Positions 1-8,922 of a stretch of DNA of 43,152 nt are shown piece after piece. The DNA lies in the NCBI GenBank assembly GCA_011390575.1, contig JAABSE010000028.1, forward strand, positions 1-43,152, read 5' to 3'. The number at the start of each line of letters is the position of its first letter. Within the stretch, counting starts at the first letter, position 1. Below the pieces are notes generated by a model. It saw only the letters and a program-made list of their open reading frames with translations, made no database searches and was not told the DNA's origin. This DNA comes from Sphingobacteriia bacterium (lineage in GTDB: Bacteria; Bacteroidota; Bacteroidia; Bacteroidales; UBA7960). The position numbers were made by a program, and so were the translations under genes.

Positions 1-2048
1 TTCAGAAAGCTGTTGTAGGAGGCAATTTTACCCGCGATAACTACCTCTTGCATCTTGGGGGAGAGATGATGATTGAGGAGGTGGCCATAGACAATGCTTT
101 CCTGGCGGGTAACATGAAAATGGTATTCGACTTTGAAACCGACGTGCAGAACAATAATCTTTTTACTTTCAGAAACGGAAATTTTACCCTGGGAAGCCAT
201 GCCTTTCTGGCGGAAGGTTCTGTTGATTTGTCCGGAGAAAATGTATATACCGATATCCATGTTTCAGGCAAAAATATCAGGCTTGAAAACCTCATTGCTG
301 ATTTGCCCCCTCAGTATGCTAAATATTTCCAGGGTTACAAAAGCAGAGGAGAGTTGTACTTTGATGCTTCCATTACAGGTACTTTCAGTACTGTGGTAAA
401 ACCTTATGTAAAGGCCGATTTTGGCATCAGCAATGGTGACATGCACCACCGAAAGGCGGGATTAAAGTTTGAGCAACTTTCATTTGATGCTTCATTTGAT
501 AACGGACAAAGAAGAAATACCTCTACTTCTACTTTGGATATCAGGGGGTTAACTGCTATATTGAACAGCAGTGAAATAAAAGGAGACGCCAATATCTTCA
601 ATTTTGATGAGCCACGTCTTGATGTAAAGCTGTTTTCTAACATCAATGCTGACCAATGGCAGCGATTTCTGCAGATCGAAAAAATTGAGCAGGCATCAGG
701 GGAGCTTTTGATTGATATTGAGTTTAAGGGAAAGCTTGATGAAAACAGAAAATTTACGGCCTATCATTTTATGGCCAGCCAGGTAAGAGGAGTGATTACC
801 TCCCAAAACCTCAATTTCAGGCTCAAAGATGATAATATTAATTACCAGGATATTAATGCCGACTTCCAGTTTAACAACAATGATATTATTGTAAATGGGT
901 TCAATGGGAATGCATCTTCCAGCGATTTTAATATGAAGGGGTATTTCCGGAACGTACTGCCCTGGCTCTTTCTTGAGGGTGAAAAACTTTTTGTCGATGC
1001 AAGTTTACAGTCGGGCAATCTCAACTTTAACGAACTTCTGCAGCACAGCGTCAGTGAAAGTGACACGACTTACAGATTAACCCTTTCCGATAAGATTGAT
1101 TTTCGTTTGGATGCAGGGGTTGAAAAACTTGCCTTCCGAAAGTTTGAAGCCTCAAAAGTAAGGGGTATACTGAGCATGCGCGATCAGGTGTTTCATGCCG
1201 GCAATATCTCTTTGAACACAATGAAAGGAAATATTAAAGCATCAGGCTATATCAATGGTAAGAATGAGCAATTCCTGGTAATGGGTTGTGAAGCGACCAT
1301 TGAAAATGTGGATGTGCAAGAGCTCTTTTTCCAGATGGGAAATTTTGGCCAACAGAGCATCAGCCACGAAAATATCAGGGGCCGCATCACTGCTGATGCC
1401 CGTTTCGTCTCCCGGTGGACTCCGGAACTTGATATCGACTGGGAAGCCCTCGAGACTACCGCAGACATTAAAGTGGAAAATGGTGAGTTGATTAATTATA
1501 AGCCCATGCTGGCACTCTCACGGTTTATCAGGGTAGGGGATCTTAACCAGGTGAAGTTCTCTACGCTGGAAAACCAGATTCGCATCAAGGATCAGAAAAT
1601 CATTATTCCCGACATGGAAATCAACTCCAATGCCATTAATATCAGGCTCTCGGGCGAACATTATTTTAACAACGAAATCAACTATCGCTTGCAGGTTTTG
1701 TTATCTGATTTGCTGGCCCGCAGAAACCGCGAAAGTCGCAATCCACAGGAGCAGTATGGCGATATCATTGATGACGGGCTGGGACGTACTACTCTTTTTC
1801 TGCTGGTTACCGGTACCATTGATGAACCTGTTTTTCGCTATGATAGAAAGGGCGTAAGCAACAAGCTCAGAGAAGATTTCAGACAGGAGCGTCAGAATCT
1901 CAGAGAGGTTTTCAGAACCGAGTTTGGTCTGGGGAAGGGAGATACACTTCCTGATGGCTCTCTTGCTGATCCAACAAAAAGACAAAAAGAACAAAAGGAG
2001 ATTGAAGAAAGGGAAAAAGGACGGTTTATTATTGAATGGGACGATTAA
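1..2048 (+). CDS. AsmA-family outer-membrane/envelope biogenesis protein, C-terminal part (5' partial)
   Basis: The reading frame is open from the first bases of the window, so the true start lies upstream and about 680 C-terminal residues are visible. The sequence is a long run of beta-rich repeats such as LNFRLKDDNINYQDINADF, alternating with glycine turns. It ends in a block typical of AsmA-like C-terminal regions (RVGDLNQVKFSTLENQIRI, then IIIPDMEINSNAINIRLSGE) and a charged, Lys/Glu/Arg-rich tail. AsmA/TamB-type proteins are inner-membrane-anchored periplasmic proteins linked to lipid transport and outer-membrane assembly; that role is inferred from the family. The N-terminal membrane anchor is not in the window. 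The next gene starts 121 bp downstream. Confidence 0.75.
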   Translation, partial: QKAVVGGNFTRDNYLLHLGGEMMIEEVAIDNAFLAGNMKMVFDFETDVQNNNLFTFRNGNFTLGSHAFLAEGSVDLSGENVYTDIHVSGKNIRLENLIADLPPQYAKYFQGYKSRGELYFDASITGTFSTVVKPYVKADFGISNGDMHHRKAGLKFEQLSFDASFDNGQRRNTSTSTLDIRGLTAILNSSEIKGDANIFNFDEPRLDVKLFSNINADQWQRFLQIEKIEQASGELLIDIEFKGKLDENRKFTAYHFMASQVRGVITSQNLNFRLKDDNINYQDINADFQFNNNDIIVNGFNGNASSSDFNMKGYFRNVLPWLFLEGEKLFVDASLQSGNLNFNELLQHSVSESDTTYRLTLSDKIDFRLDAGVEKLAFRKFEASKVRGILSMRDQVFHAGNISLNTMKGNIKASGYINGKNEQFLVMGCEATIENVDVQELFFQMGNFGQQSISHENIRGRITADARFVSRWTPELDIDWEALETTADIKVENGELINYKPMLALSRFIRVGDLNQVKFSTLENQIRIKDQKIIIPDMEINSNAINIRLSGEHYFNNEINYRLQVLLSDLLARRNRESRNPQEQYGDIIDDGLGRTTLFLLVTGTIDEPVFRYDRKGVSNKLREDFRQERQNLREVFRTEFGLGKGDTLPDGSLADPTKRQKEQKEIEEREKGRFIIEWDD

Positions 2049-2169
2049 TATGCCTGCAAATTTTAATTAATCTGTACTTTTATGGCTAATTTGTGCCAGG
2101 TTAAATTTTTAATCTGTATTTTGCATGGCATTCACACAGGTAAACAGCCGTAAACATAATCGATAAAAA

Positions 2170-3042
2170 GTGAACAACAACGATTTTCTATTTCAGACAA
2201 AAGGAAAAATAAGGGCTTTTGATACTGCTTTCTCTGAAGCGTTTGAATCCAAAAAAGACACCCAGGAGTTATTCGAAGAACAAATCAGCCAGTTAAGACT
2301 GCTGCAAAGCAAGCTATATGCGCAGGGTAAGAACGGAGTATTGATTATTCTGCAAGCAATGGATGCAGCGGGAAAAGACGGGGTAGTTAAGCATGTTATG
2401 TCGGGGGTAAATCCCCAGGGATGTAAGGTGGTTAGTTTTAAAGCCCCTTCTGCTGAAGAACTTGCTCATGATTTCATGTGGAGATGTATGAAAGCCATGC
2501 CCGAAAGGGGACACATCGGAATCTTTAACCGCTCCTATTACGAAGAAGTGCTCATTGCCCGTATCCACCCTCATTTGTTGTTGAAACAAAATCTTCCCTT
2601 TTATCACAGCAAGCTTCACCAGGACGAACCGTTCTGGAAACAGCGGTACAATGACATTGTTAATATTGAAAAATATTACATTAATAATGGGTACACGATA
2701 GTGAAGCTATTTCTCAATGTATCAAAGGAGGAACAGAAAAGAAGGTTTTTATCGAGAATTGAAAATTCCTACAAAAACTGGAAGTTTGAGATGGGCGATG
2801 TTTCAGAAAGACAATACTGGGATCAGTATCAGCAGGCTTACCAGTTGATGCTTGAAAATACCGATCACAAAATGGCCCCTTGGTATGTAATTCCGGCGGA
2901 TAAAAAATGGTACATGAGGTTGGCTGTTAGCCGCATAGTGGTCGAAAAACTTCAGTCGCTTGAGCTGTCATATCCCAGGGTGAGCAAAAAACACAGGGAG
3001 GATATTGAGCATGCGCGCACCATTCTTGAACGTGAAAAGTAA
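2170..3042 (+). CDS. ppk2: Polyphosphate kinase 2 (PPK2) family nucleotide phosphotransferase
   Basis: A 290-residue PPK2-domain protein. PPK2 enzymes transfer phosphate between inorganic polyphosphate and nucleotides in the cytoplasm. A Walker A-like motif MDAAGKDG is at about residues 64-71, and the Walker B/lid segment IGIFNRSYYEEV at about 116-127. The downstream segments RRFLSRIENSYKNWKFEMGD and the Trp-rich APWYVIPADKKWYMRL also fit the family. Length matches single-domain PPK2. The start is GTG; no in-frame ATG lies before the conserved region. Residue pattern resembles class I/III PPK2, but substrate preference (ADP or AMP) cannot be settled by eye. It is 92 bp upstream of a histidine kinase on the same strand, so co-transcription is possible. 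Confidence 0.92.
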   Translation: MNNNDFLFQTKGKIRAFDTAFSEAFESKKDTQELFEEQISQLRLLQSKLYAQGKNGVLIILQAMDAAGKDGVVKHVMSGVNPQGCKVVSFKAPSAEELAHDFMWRCMKAMPERGHIGIFNRSYYEEVLIARIHPHLLLKQNLPFYHSKLHQDEPFWKQRYNDIVNIEKYYINNGYTIVKLFLNVSKEEQKRRFLSRIENSYKNWKFEMGDVSERQYWDQYQQAYQLMLENTDHKMAPWYVIPADKKWYMRLAVSRIVVEKLQSLELSYPRVSKKHREDIEHARTILEREK

Positions 3043-3134
3043 TATTGTACCCAATATTCCTTATGTTTGCAACGTTAAATCTCTTGAGGAAAAGCAGATA
3101 AGCCTGTAATGTATCACCCTAATAAATCAGGAAT

Positions 3135-4649
3135 TTGGATATTTATGTAAAAAAACAACGCTGGAAAATATATCTTCTGGGGTTCGCCGCCATCATTGTT
3201 GGTCTTTCTCTTTATTACACCAATATTCTGGTAAAAAAAATTGCTGAAGATGAAAGACAGAAAGTACAAATCTGGGCCGATGCTGTGCAAAGCAGGGCCA
3301 ACCTGGTAAGGGTAACCGATGAATTCTTCGAAGAAATGCGCGGCGAAGAGAGAAAAAGGGCTGAATTGTGGGCCAGAGCCGTGCGTGGAATCATTGAGGA
3401 TGACAACAGCACTGATATTTCAATTTTTGAATCTATTATTGTAGAGAATACTACCATTCCTGTGTTATGGGTTAATGCTGAAAATATTATTGTTGGACAG
3501 CGAAATGTCAGCGGCACCAATGAAGATACAATCAATTATGTAAATGAGCCCTTTGAGGGAGAAATCAGGGAAGCCTTTTCCGCGTATGATCCCATTCCTA
3601 TCGAAATAGCTGGTGTGGTAGACTATATATATTATCAGGACTCGTGGCTGTTTAAAAGCATGCAGCATGTCATGAACGATTTGATTAATTCCTTCCTCAG
3701 CGAGGTGGTCATCAATTCGGCCAACGTGCCGGTTATTATCACCGACAGCGATAAAACCTCCATCATTGCCTCCGGGAATCTTGTTAACGACAATATGTCT
3801 GACAGCTTGCAGGTGCAACAGGTTATAAACAGCATGGCAGATAAAAATGAACCCCTGGTTATCGAGTTGCCTCACCATGGTACTTGCCATGTGTTTTACA
3901 CCCATTCCTTTTTGCTGACCCAATTGAGGTATTATCCCCTTGCACAGTTTATCGCCATAGGAATTTTCCTGATTGTGGCCTATATTTTGTTCAGTACTGC
4001 ACGCAATGCTGAACAAAACCAGGTATGGGTAGGGATGTCGAAAGAAACAGCTCACCAGCTTGGAACTCCCATCTCTTCGCTTCTTGCATGGATTGAGTTG
4101 TTGAAAATGCAGGGTGTTGACGAAAGTACTCTCAATGAAATTATAAAGGATGTGGGTCGACTGGAGAATATCACGGAAAGATTTTCCAAAATAGGGTCAG
4201 AGCCCAAATTAATTCCTTTGCCCCTGAAAGATTCTATTCAAAACTCCATCGACTATCTTAAAACCCGAACTTCCAAAAAAGTACAGTTCTTTGTTAATGA
4301 TCACACCGGAAAGAACCCCGAAGTACCCATGAATATCCATCTTTTTGGTTGGGTGCTGGAAAATCTTTCCAAAAATGCAGTGGATGCAATGGCCGGGTCT
4401 GGTGTAATCAGTATTGATATCTACGAAAATACTTCCAGCTATCACGTGGATGTTTCTGATACCGGGAAAGGAATACCCAAGTCGAACTTCAAAACCATTT
4501 TCAACCCCGGTTTTACCAGCAAAAAGCGGGGGTGGGGACTCGGTCTTTCTTTAAGCAAACGAATCATTGAAAACTACCATAAAGGAAAAATTTTCGTAAA
4601 GAACTCTTCACCGGCAGGCACTACCTTCAGAATTATTCTCCGAAAGTAA
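3135..4649 (+). CDS. Sensor histidine kinase, two-TM, HQLGTP type
   Basis: A 504-residue membrane histidine kinase. TM1 is at about residues 11-30 and TM2 at about 268-287, enclosing a periplasmic sensor region of roughly 235 residues with no domain I recognise. The H-box SKETAHQLGTPISSL puts the phospho-acceptor at His307; this HQLGTP form is common in Bacteroidota kinases. The ATPase domain has an N-box (ENLSKNAVDAM, about 409-419), G1 box (DTGKGIP, 442-448) and G2 box (GWGLGLSLSKR, 466-476). The predicted start is TTG, directly preceded within four codons by an in-frame TAA; the next ATG would remove TM1, so TTG is preferred. No response regulator is adjacent, so this is an orphan kinase in this window. 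Confidence 0.9.
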   Translation: MDIYVKKQRWKIYLLGFAAIIVGLSLYYTNILVKKIAEDERQKVQIWADAVQSRANLVRVTDEFFEEMRGEERKRAELWARAVRGIIEDDNSTDISIFESIIVENTTIPVLWVNAENIIVGQRNVSGTNEDTINYVNEPFEGEIREAFSAYDPIPIEIAGVVDYIYYQDSWLFKSMQHVMNDLINSFLSEVVINSANVPVIITDSDKTSIIASGNLVNDNMSDSLQVQQVINSMADKNEPLVIELPHHGTCHVFYTHSFLLTQLRYYPLAQFIAIGIFLIVAYILFSTARNAEQNQVWVGMSKETAHQLGTPISSLLAWIELLKMQGVDESTLNEIIKDVGRLENITERFSKIGSEPKLIPLPLKDSIQNSIDYLKTRTSKKVQFFVNDHTGKNPEVPMNIHLFGWVLENLSKNAVDAMAGSGVISIDIYENTSSYHVDVSDTGKGIPKSNFKTIFNPGFTSKKRGWGLGLSLSKRIIENYHKGKIFVKNSSPAGTTFRIILRK

Positions 4650-4996
4650 GTTTGATATGTTTATAATTTGATTAATCCGGACTGGCGGAATATCCGGATT
4701 TAGTCATCATCGTGTGTGTTTAAAACCTAATCATGAATGTTTCATACAGAATAATTCCGGAACGTTAATATCTTGTTTTATAATGCTTCTCTGCTGGTAT
4801 TGCTAATATTATTTTTATTTTTGCGTAAAAACAGTTAAACAGGAACTGACTCAGGATAATAGACATTGGATTATATGCATATGATTGTACTATAAGGTGT
4901 GCTTTAGAAACTATGATACAGGTAAATGAGGATTTATCCCGCTTTAATTGTTAGAGGGAATTGGTATCTGGCCGAACTAAACAAAATAATACATAT
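4650..4996. other. AT-rich intergenic region with a weak hairpin and a promoter-like box
   Basis: A gap of 347 bp with no convincing gene. An inverted repeat AATCCGGA (4674-4681) / TCCGGATT (4693-4700) follows the kinase gene, but has no T-tract, so it is only a possible terminator. A TATTTTTG sequence at 4816-4823 fits the Bacteroidota -7 consensus TAnnTTTG but lacks a well-spaced -33 TTG, so promoter assignment is tentative. It would leave a leader of about 170 nt before the following cluster. Confidence 0.4.
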
Positions 4997-5719
4997 ATGA
5001 AACACAAATACAATAAAAAGCTGACTGGGATTACGCTCCTCCTTTTTCTTTCATTGGTTTTTGCCTCGTTCAAAACAGCAACTATAGAAAAACTTATGAT
5101 GAATATGCAAAGTCAGAGTTTGCATAAAGGGAAGGTTGTTAACGTGGAAGCTGAATTGTTTTTTGATGCATATACCGGGCAATTGATTACACGTTACATC
5201 GAGCCTGCGGGGCAAATTATGGTCACCAACAGCAAGGGAGAGCTGGCAATTTACGATGAATCGGAAAATACCGTAAGTTTCAGGCAAGGAGCCGAATACA
5301 GCACTGAAACCAATATGATACAGTTCTTTTTGCAGGGGAAAACACAGGATCTGGGACTTGAAGATTTTGGCTTTCAGCTCATGAGTACTGAGTTTGAAGA
5401 CAATTTGGTTGTAACGGAATGGTTCCCGCCAGCTAGTCTTTACGGATTGTTTAACCGCATAAAGCTGGTGCATGAAGACTTTCTTCCCATTTATGTTGCC
5501 TATTATGACGCCCAAAGAAACCTTGCAAAAAAAGTTTATTATTCAGAGTATGAAAGTTTGGGAGATGTTTTTTTGCCCGGACTTATTACTGAGTTTAATT
5601 ACGTAGGCAATGATTCCATAATCAGCAGAATGAGATTTTCGGATATTGAAACCAATTATCAGGCGCAAAGCCCCTGGTTCGATTTTCAAATTCCTGAAGA
5701 TGCAACTCCTAATCAATAA
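4997..5719 (+). CDS. Exported protein of unknown function, possibly LolA-like
   Basis: A protein of 240 residues starting at ATG 4997; an upstream in-frame TTG at 4961 would put 12 polar residues before the signal peptide and is less likely. Residues about 1-26 form a signal peptide (lysine-rich start, then LTGITLLLFLSLVFASF). The mature part is rich in beta-strand-like segments and aromatic residues (AELFFDAYTGQLITRYIEP, VYYSEYESLGDVFLPGLI), which recalls LolA-like outer-membrane lipoprotein carrier folds; this is a weak resemblance, not a firm assignment. It is the first gene of a cluster: the YidD-like gene begins 6 bp after its stop. Confidence 0.65.
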   Translation: MKHKYNKKLTGITLLLFLSLVFASFKTATIEKLMMNMQSQSLHKGKVVNVEAELFFDAYTGQLITRYIEPAGQIMVTNSKGELAIYDESENTVSFRQGAEYSTETNMIQFFLQGKTQDLGLEDFGFQLMSTEFEDNLVVTEWFPPASLYGLFNRIKLVHEDFLPIYVAYYDAQRNLAKKVYYSEYESLGDVFLPGLITEFNYVGNDSIISRMRFSDIETNYQAQSPWFDFQIPEDATPNQ

Positions 5720-5725
5720 AGCAAT

Positions 5726-6202
5726 ATGAAAGTAAGGATATCTTTGTGGTTTTGTTTCATTATATGTTTATCCGCTCCAGCCCTTATGGGAGCAGATCCG
5801 GAAGGTACGGGTTTGCATGAAAGTGATATCGCTATGTTGCGAAACAAGCAGTCCGATGAGCAAAATCACATTCACCATCACGACATTAAATTTATGCGAA
5901 CCCGGTCCTCCAATCTTTTGGTCAGGTATAATCCTGTCAGCCTTTTGTTTGGCAGCTTAATGTATGCTTATCAGGGATACGTATCGCCCCAGTTGCCTTC
6001 TGAATGTCTTTTTGTAGAATCATGTTCGCACTTCAGTAAAAATCTTATTGCCGAGTATGGTTTATTTAAAGGGGTCTTCACTACATCTGACAGGCTTATG
6101 CGCTGCAACAGGGTGTCTGCTTTAGATGTACATCCTATGATGATAGATGAAAAAAGCGGTAAAGTTATTGAATCAGTAGATATTTATAAGTTTCGCCCAT
6201 GA
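5726..6202 (+). CDS. Divergent YidD-like protein with signal peptide
   Basis: A 158-residue protein. Residues 1-22 look like a signal peptide ending in LMGA. The core about 80-130 matches the YidD (membrane protein insertion efficiency factor) pattern: SPQLPSECLFVESCSHFS with Cys94 and Cys100, then EYGLFKGVF and RLMRC with Cys127. Canonical YidD is a small cytoplasmic, membrane-associated protein of about 70-100 residues, so the export signal and a His-rich stretch (HIHHHD, about 48-53) are unusual. The usual PTCS motif reads VESCS here. Its stop overlaps the next start (ATGA at 6199-6202), which indicates translational coupling. A role in membrane protein insertion is only inferred from the family and may not hold. 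Confidence 0.72.
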   Translation: MKVRISLWFCFIICLSAPALMGADPEGTGLHESDIAMLRNKQSDEQNHIHHHDIKFMRTRSSNLLVRYNPVSLLFGSLMYAYQGYVSPQLPSECLFVESCSHFSKNLIAEYGLFKGVFTTSDRLMRCNRVSALDVHPMMIDEKSGKVIESVDIYKFRP

Positions 6203-7071
6203 TTTGGAGGATGCTGATAATCTTTTTGTATTTTTTGACCCATTTGCCCGGGGTTTCAATAGGGCAAAACAACAAGGATTTTTCGGGCGAGTTGAAGTTT
6301 ATCATGCACCTTCAATCCAGGGGAAATGATAAGGAAGCATTGTTTTTGTTAGAGAATCTAAATCCTGATAATCAAGCCCGGAATGATAGTGTGAATTATC
6401 TCAAAGGTTGGCTGCTATACGGACAGAAAGACCTTGAAACGTCCGCCTTTTATCTCACGAAGGTAAGTGTACAAAGTGCCTATTTTGATAAATCAAATTT
6501 TTTTGCAGCTTACAATCATGCCTATCTTTTCAACACAGACGTTTCTCTTCAATTGCTGGATAATTTTTCAACGGATGCTTCACCTGCTGTAATGGCCATG
6601 TCGGGATTTCAAAAGGCAGGGGTTGCTTTGCTCGACAGACGCCTGAAAGATTTTAATCAGTATGCTCAGGATTTTAAAGGAAACTTTGCCTTTATGGCAA
6701 CTGAGGAAGAGAAGTTAAAAGAATACTACACCCAAATCAGCAATAAAAAAAATCGTTCTCCTTTGCTGGCCGGTATGTTATCTGCTGCTGTGCCGGGATT
6801 AGGAAAGATGTATGCCGGAAAAACATCTGAAGGTATTTCCAGCCTGCTATACGTAGGAGCAATGTTTTTGGCAAGCTGGGACTTCTATAACAGATTGGGG
6901 CCACAAAATCCATTTTTTATTATTTCAGCCGGGGTAACCGGTATTTTTTATGTTGGCAATATATGGGGCAGTGCAATTGCTGTAAATAGAGTAGATAAAG
7001 AATTTAACCATGAAATTAACCAGCGCATCCTTTTGGATATGCATATACCTTTGCGCAGGCTTTATCCCTGA
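6199..7071 (+). CDS. Exported helical-repeat protein with C-terminal PGLGKMYAG membrane domain
   Basis: A 290-residue protein. It has a signal peptide (about 1-22), then a helix-rich region (about 25-180) that resembles degenerate tetratricopeptide repeats. The C-terminal membrane domain starts at SPLLAGMLSAAVPGLGKMYAG (the 20 residues 188-207 and neighbours), followed by two hydrophobic segments. The PGxGxxYAGxxxxG motif is found in small membrane domains of the TM2/DUF5683 kind. It is a paralogue-like match to the next gene (PGSGHIYAG there), suggesting an ancient duplication. It overlaps the YidD-like gene by 4 nt and the next gene by 62 nt. Function unknown. Confidence 0.75.
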   Translation: MIWRMLIIFLYFLTHLPGVSIGQNNKDFSGELKFIMHLQSRGNDKEALFLLENLNPDNQARNDSVNYLKGWLLYGQKDLETSAFYLTKVSVQSAYFDKSNFFAAYNHAYLFNTDVSLQLLDNFSTDASPAVMAMSGFQKAGVALLDRRLKDFNQYAQDFKGNFAFMATEEEKLKEYYTQISNKKNRSPLLAGMLSAAVPGLGKMYAGKTSEGISSLLYVGAMFLASWDFYNRLGPQNPFFIISAGVTGIFYVGNIWGSAIAVNRVDKEFNHEINQRILLDMHIPLRRLYP

Positions 7072-7906
7072 GCTGCAGGCTGTATCTTCAGACGAATCTG
7101 AATTAGAAAGGGCTGATAGCTTATACAAAGCGGGTAATTTTTTTGAAGCAGGTATTGCTTACGAAAGAGTTTATTATTTTTCTGTCGATGCAGAAACACG
7201 GATAAAAGCCAATCTAGCCAGGGCCAGGTCCCTGAAGCAGGAGGGAAGATTTTTAGCGGCCAGGAATGACTTGCAACGCTCAGCCCATTTGAGAAGCTAT
7301 CCTGATTATCATCTGGAGGTGTTATATCAGATAGCTTTTTGTGATTATATGGCTGGCAATTATAATGCGGCCCTTTCTATGCTCAAACAATTAAGACATT
7401 ATTACCCTGACCGATCTGAAACAGAGGATGTAATGCTGTTATATTCTTTAGCCTCCATCATGTTTGAGGACTGGAAAATGGCAAAAGAAACCACCCAACA
7501 TTTGATTAAGGTAAAATCTTTAGATACTGCCCTGAGTGACAGCCTGAATAAACAAATCCTGTTCCGGTTTTCTGAAGAAGCGTTTCCGGTTTTAAAATCT
7601 GAAAAAAAAGCCTCTACCCTGGCCGCTGTTATACCCGGTTCGGGACATATTTACGCCGGCTATCCTGCAAAAGGTTTAATCAATATTTCATCACAGTTGC
7701 TATCGCTGGGTCTGGCAGGGTTAATGGCCTGGAACCAGCTTTATATAAGTGGGTTTGTAACAGGTCTGGGAATGTTTCAATCTTTTTATTTTGGTGGAAT
7801 CAGGCAGGCGGTTTTTCTCACTCATCAACGCAACCTTATCAATATGGGCAGCTATAAAGAAACACTAAAAGATTTTGTTATTACCATTTATGAAATACAG
7901 GAATAA
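7010..7906 (+). CDS. Exported TPR-like protein with C-terminal PGSGHIYAG membrane domain
   Basis: A 298-residue protein. The start at ATG 7010 is deep inside the preceding gene (62-nt overlap) but gives a good signal peptide (MKLTSASFWICIYLCAGF, then a cleavage-like ELQAVSS). Residues about 30-170 contain TPR-like helical pairs (ADSLYKAGNFFEAGIAYERV; AGNYNAALSMLKQLRHYYP). From about residue 200 a membrane domain follows with PGSGHIYAGYPAKGL at 209-223 and two hydrophobic helices. Same architecture as its upstream neighbour, so the two may form a heteromeric membrane complex; this is inference. The function is not known to me. Confidence 0.75.
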   Translation: MKLTSASFWICIYLCAGFIPELQAVSSDESELERADSLYKAGNFFEAGIAYERVYYFSVDAETRIKANLARARSLKQEGRFLAARNDLQRSAHLRSYPDYHLEVLYQIAFCDYMAGNYNAALSMLKQLRHYYPDRSETEDVMLLYSLASIMFEDWKMAKETTQHLIKVKSLDTALSDSLNKQILFRFSEEAFPVLKSEKKASTLAAVIPGSGHIYAGYPAKGLINISSQLLSLGLAGLMAWNQLYISGFVTGLGMFQSFYFGGIRQAVFLTHQRNLINMGSYKETLKDFVITIYEIQE

Positions 7907-8816
7907 ACTATCTGGAGATATACAGTTTTACCGCCATATATTGCTCAAAACAGGGGTTTGCCTTCTTATGGTTTTCACCGCAACCCTCTGCCAGGCAAAA
8001 TCCCTGGATGCAAAAGCACAAAGCGCTGTTAATGCCTTGTACCATTTCCGGTTTCATGAAGCAGATTCTATTATCGGGGAGCTTGAAAAACAATACCCTG
8101 CGCATTATCTTCCTTCTGTTGCACGTGCCCAGTATTACTGGTGGAAATTAATCAGTCAGTCTGCAAATGATAGCCTGAAACAACAATACCTGCAGAGTTT
8201 GTTGCATGCAGAAAGCCTCATTAAACATGATGTTCCGGTTGAAGATTCTGATTTCAATGATTTATTTTTTCTCATCAATATATACGCTTCGAGAGCAAGA
8301 CTTGATTTGATGAATCAGGATTATTTCAAGACAATGCGTCATCTTGCCAAATCTGCCAGTTTTATCAGTTTTACCTTGCATCAGGAAGATGCCTTTAGTC
8401 CTTTTCTGCTTACTTCGGGCTTGTATAATTATATGGTAGGGCATGGAGAAGAGATATATCCGTTTTTTCGCTTGTATAGCTTACGATATCCAAAAGGAAA
8501 TAAGATGGAAGGCATAAAGCAACTGAAAAAAGCGGCTCATGGCGATAATTTACTCATTAAGACGGAGGCCAACTACTTTCTTATGAAGATTTATACGGAG
8601 ATTGAAGAGGATTACCAGGAAGCTTTGCCTTATGTTCATTGGCTAACGGATACGTATCCGGATAATCTAATATTCCTGCATCACTATTATGAAGTAATGA
8701 ATCAGCTAAACCGGAAAAATGCTTCGGAGCAAATACGAATCAGCTTCTTTCAATCCCTGCAGGAAAACCAGCAGCTCAATAGCCAGCAAGTTATTCATCT
8801 CAGAGGACTTTTGTAA
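7890..8816 (+). CDS. Exported TPR-like protein of unknown function
   Basis: A 308-residue protein from ATG 7890, overlapping the preceding gene by 17 nt; a TTG five codons upstream is possible but not needed. An N-terminal hydrophobic stretch (HILLKTGVCLLMVFTATLCQA, ending about residue 35) looks like a signal peptide. The rest is alpha-helical with TPR-like features (ALYHFRFHEADSIIGELEKQ; NYFLMKIYTEIEEDYQEALP), and lacks the membrane domain of the two genes before it. It is the last gene of the YidD-like cluster and is followed by a bidirectional terminator. No specific family recognised. Confidence 0.7.
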   Translation: MKYRNKLSGDIQFYRHILLKTGVCLLMVFTATLCQAKSLDAKAQSAVNALYHFRFHEADSIIGELEKQYPAHYLPSVARAQYYWWKLISQSANDSLKQQYLQSLLHAESLIKHDVPVEDSDFNDLFFLINIYASRARLDLMNQDYFKTMRHLAKSASFISFTLHQEDAFSPFLLTSGLYNYMVGHGEEIYPFFRLYSLRYPKGNKMEGIKQLKKAAHGDNLLIKTEANYFLMKIYTEIEEDYQEALPYVHWLTDTYPDNLIFLHHYYEVMNQLNRKNASEQIRISFFQSLQENQQLNSQQVIHLRGLL

Positions 8817-8870
8817 TTCTTTACCAGTTGGCTGCAGAATCAATGAATACAAAAGCTGCTTTTTGCATCA

Positions 8871-8904
8871 AAAAAAAAGCCCTATGGTATTCCATAAGGC
8901 TTTT
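8871..8904. terminator. Bidirectional terminator between convergent genes
   Basis: The stem AAAAGCC (8876-8882) / GGCTTTT (8898-8904) is extended by TATGG/CCATA with one bulged base and closed by a four-base loop TATT. An A-tract on one side and a T-tract on the other let it serve both the 7890-8816 gene and the convergent TM2 gene. Confidence 0.75.
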
Positions 8905-8922
8905 CTATATCAATGTGTGAAA

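Noticed and set aside
3465-4055. 196-residue open frame on the minus strand inside the histidine kinase gene
   Set aside because: It is antisense to a complete, well-conserved kinase gene and its translation shows no family pattern.
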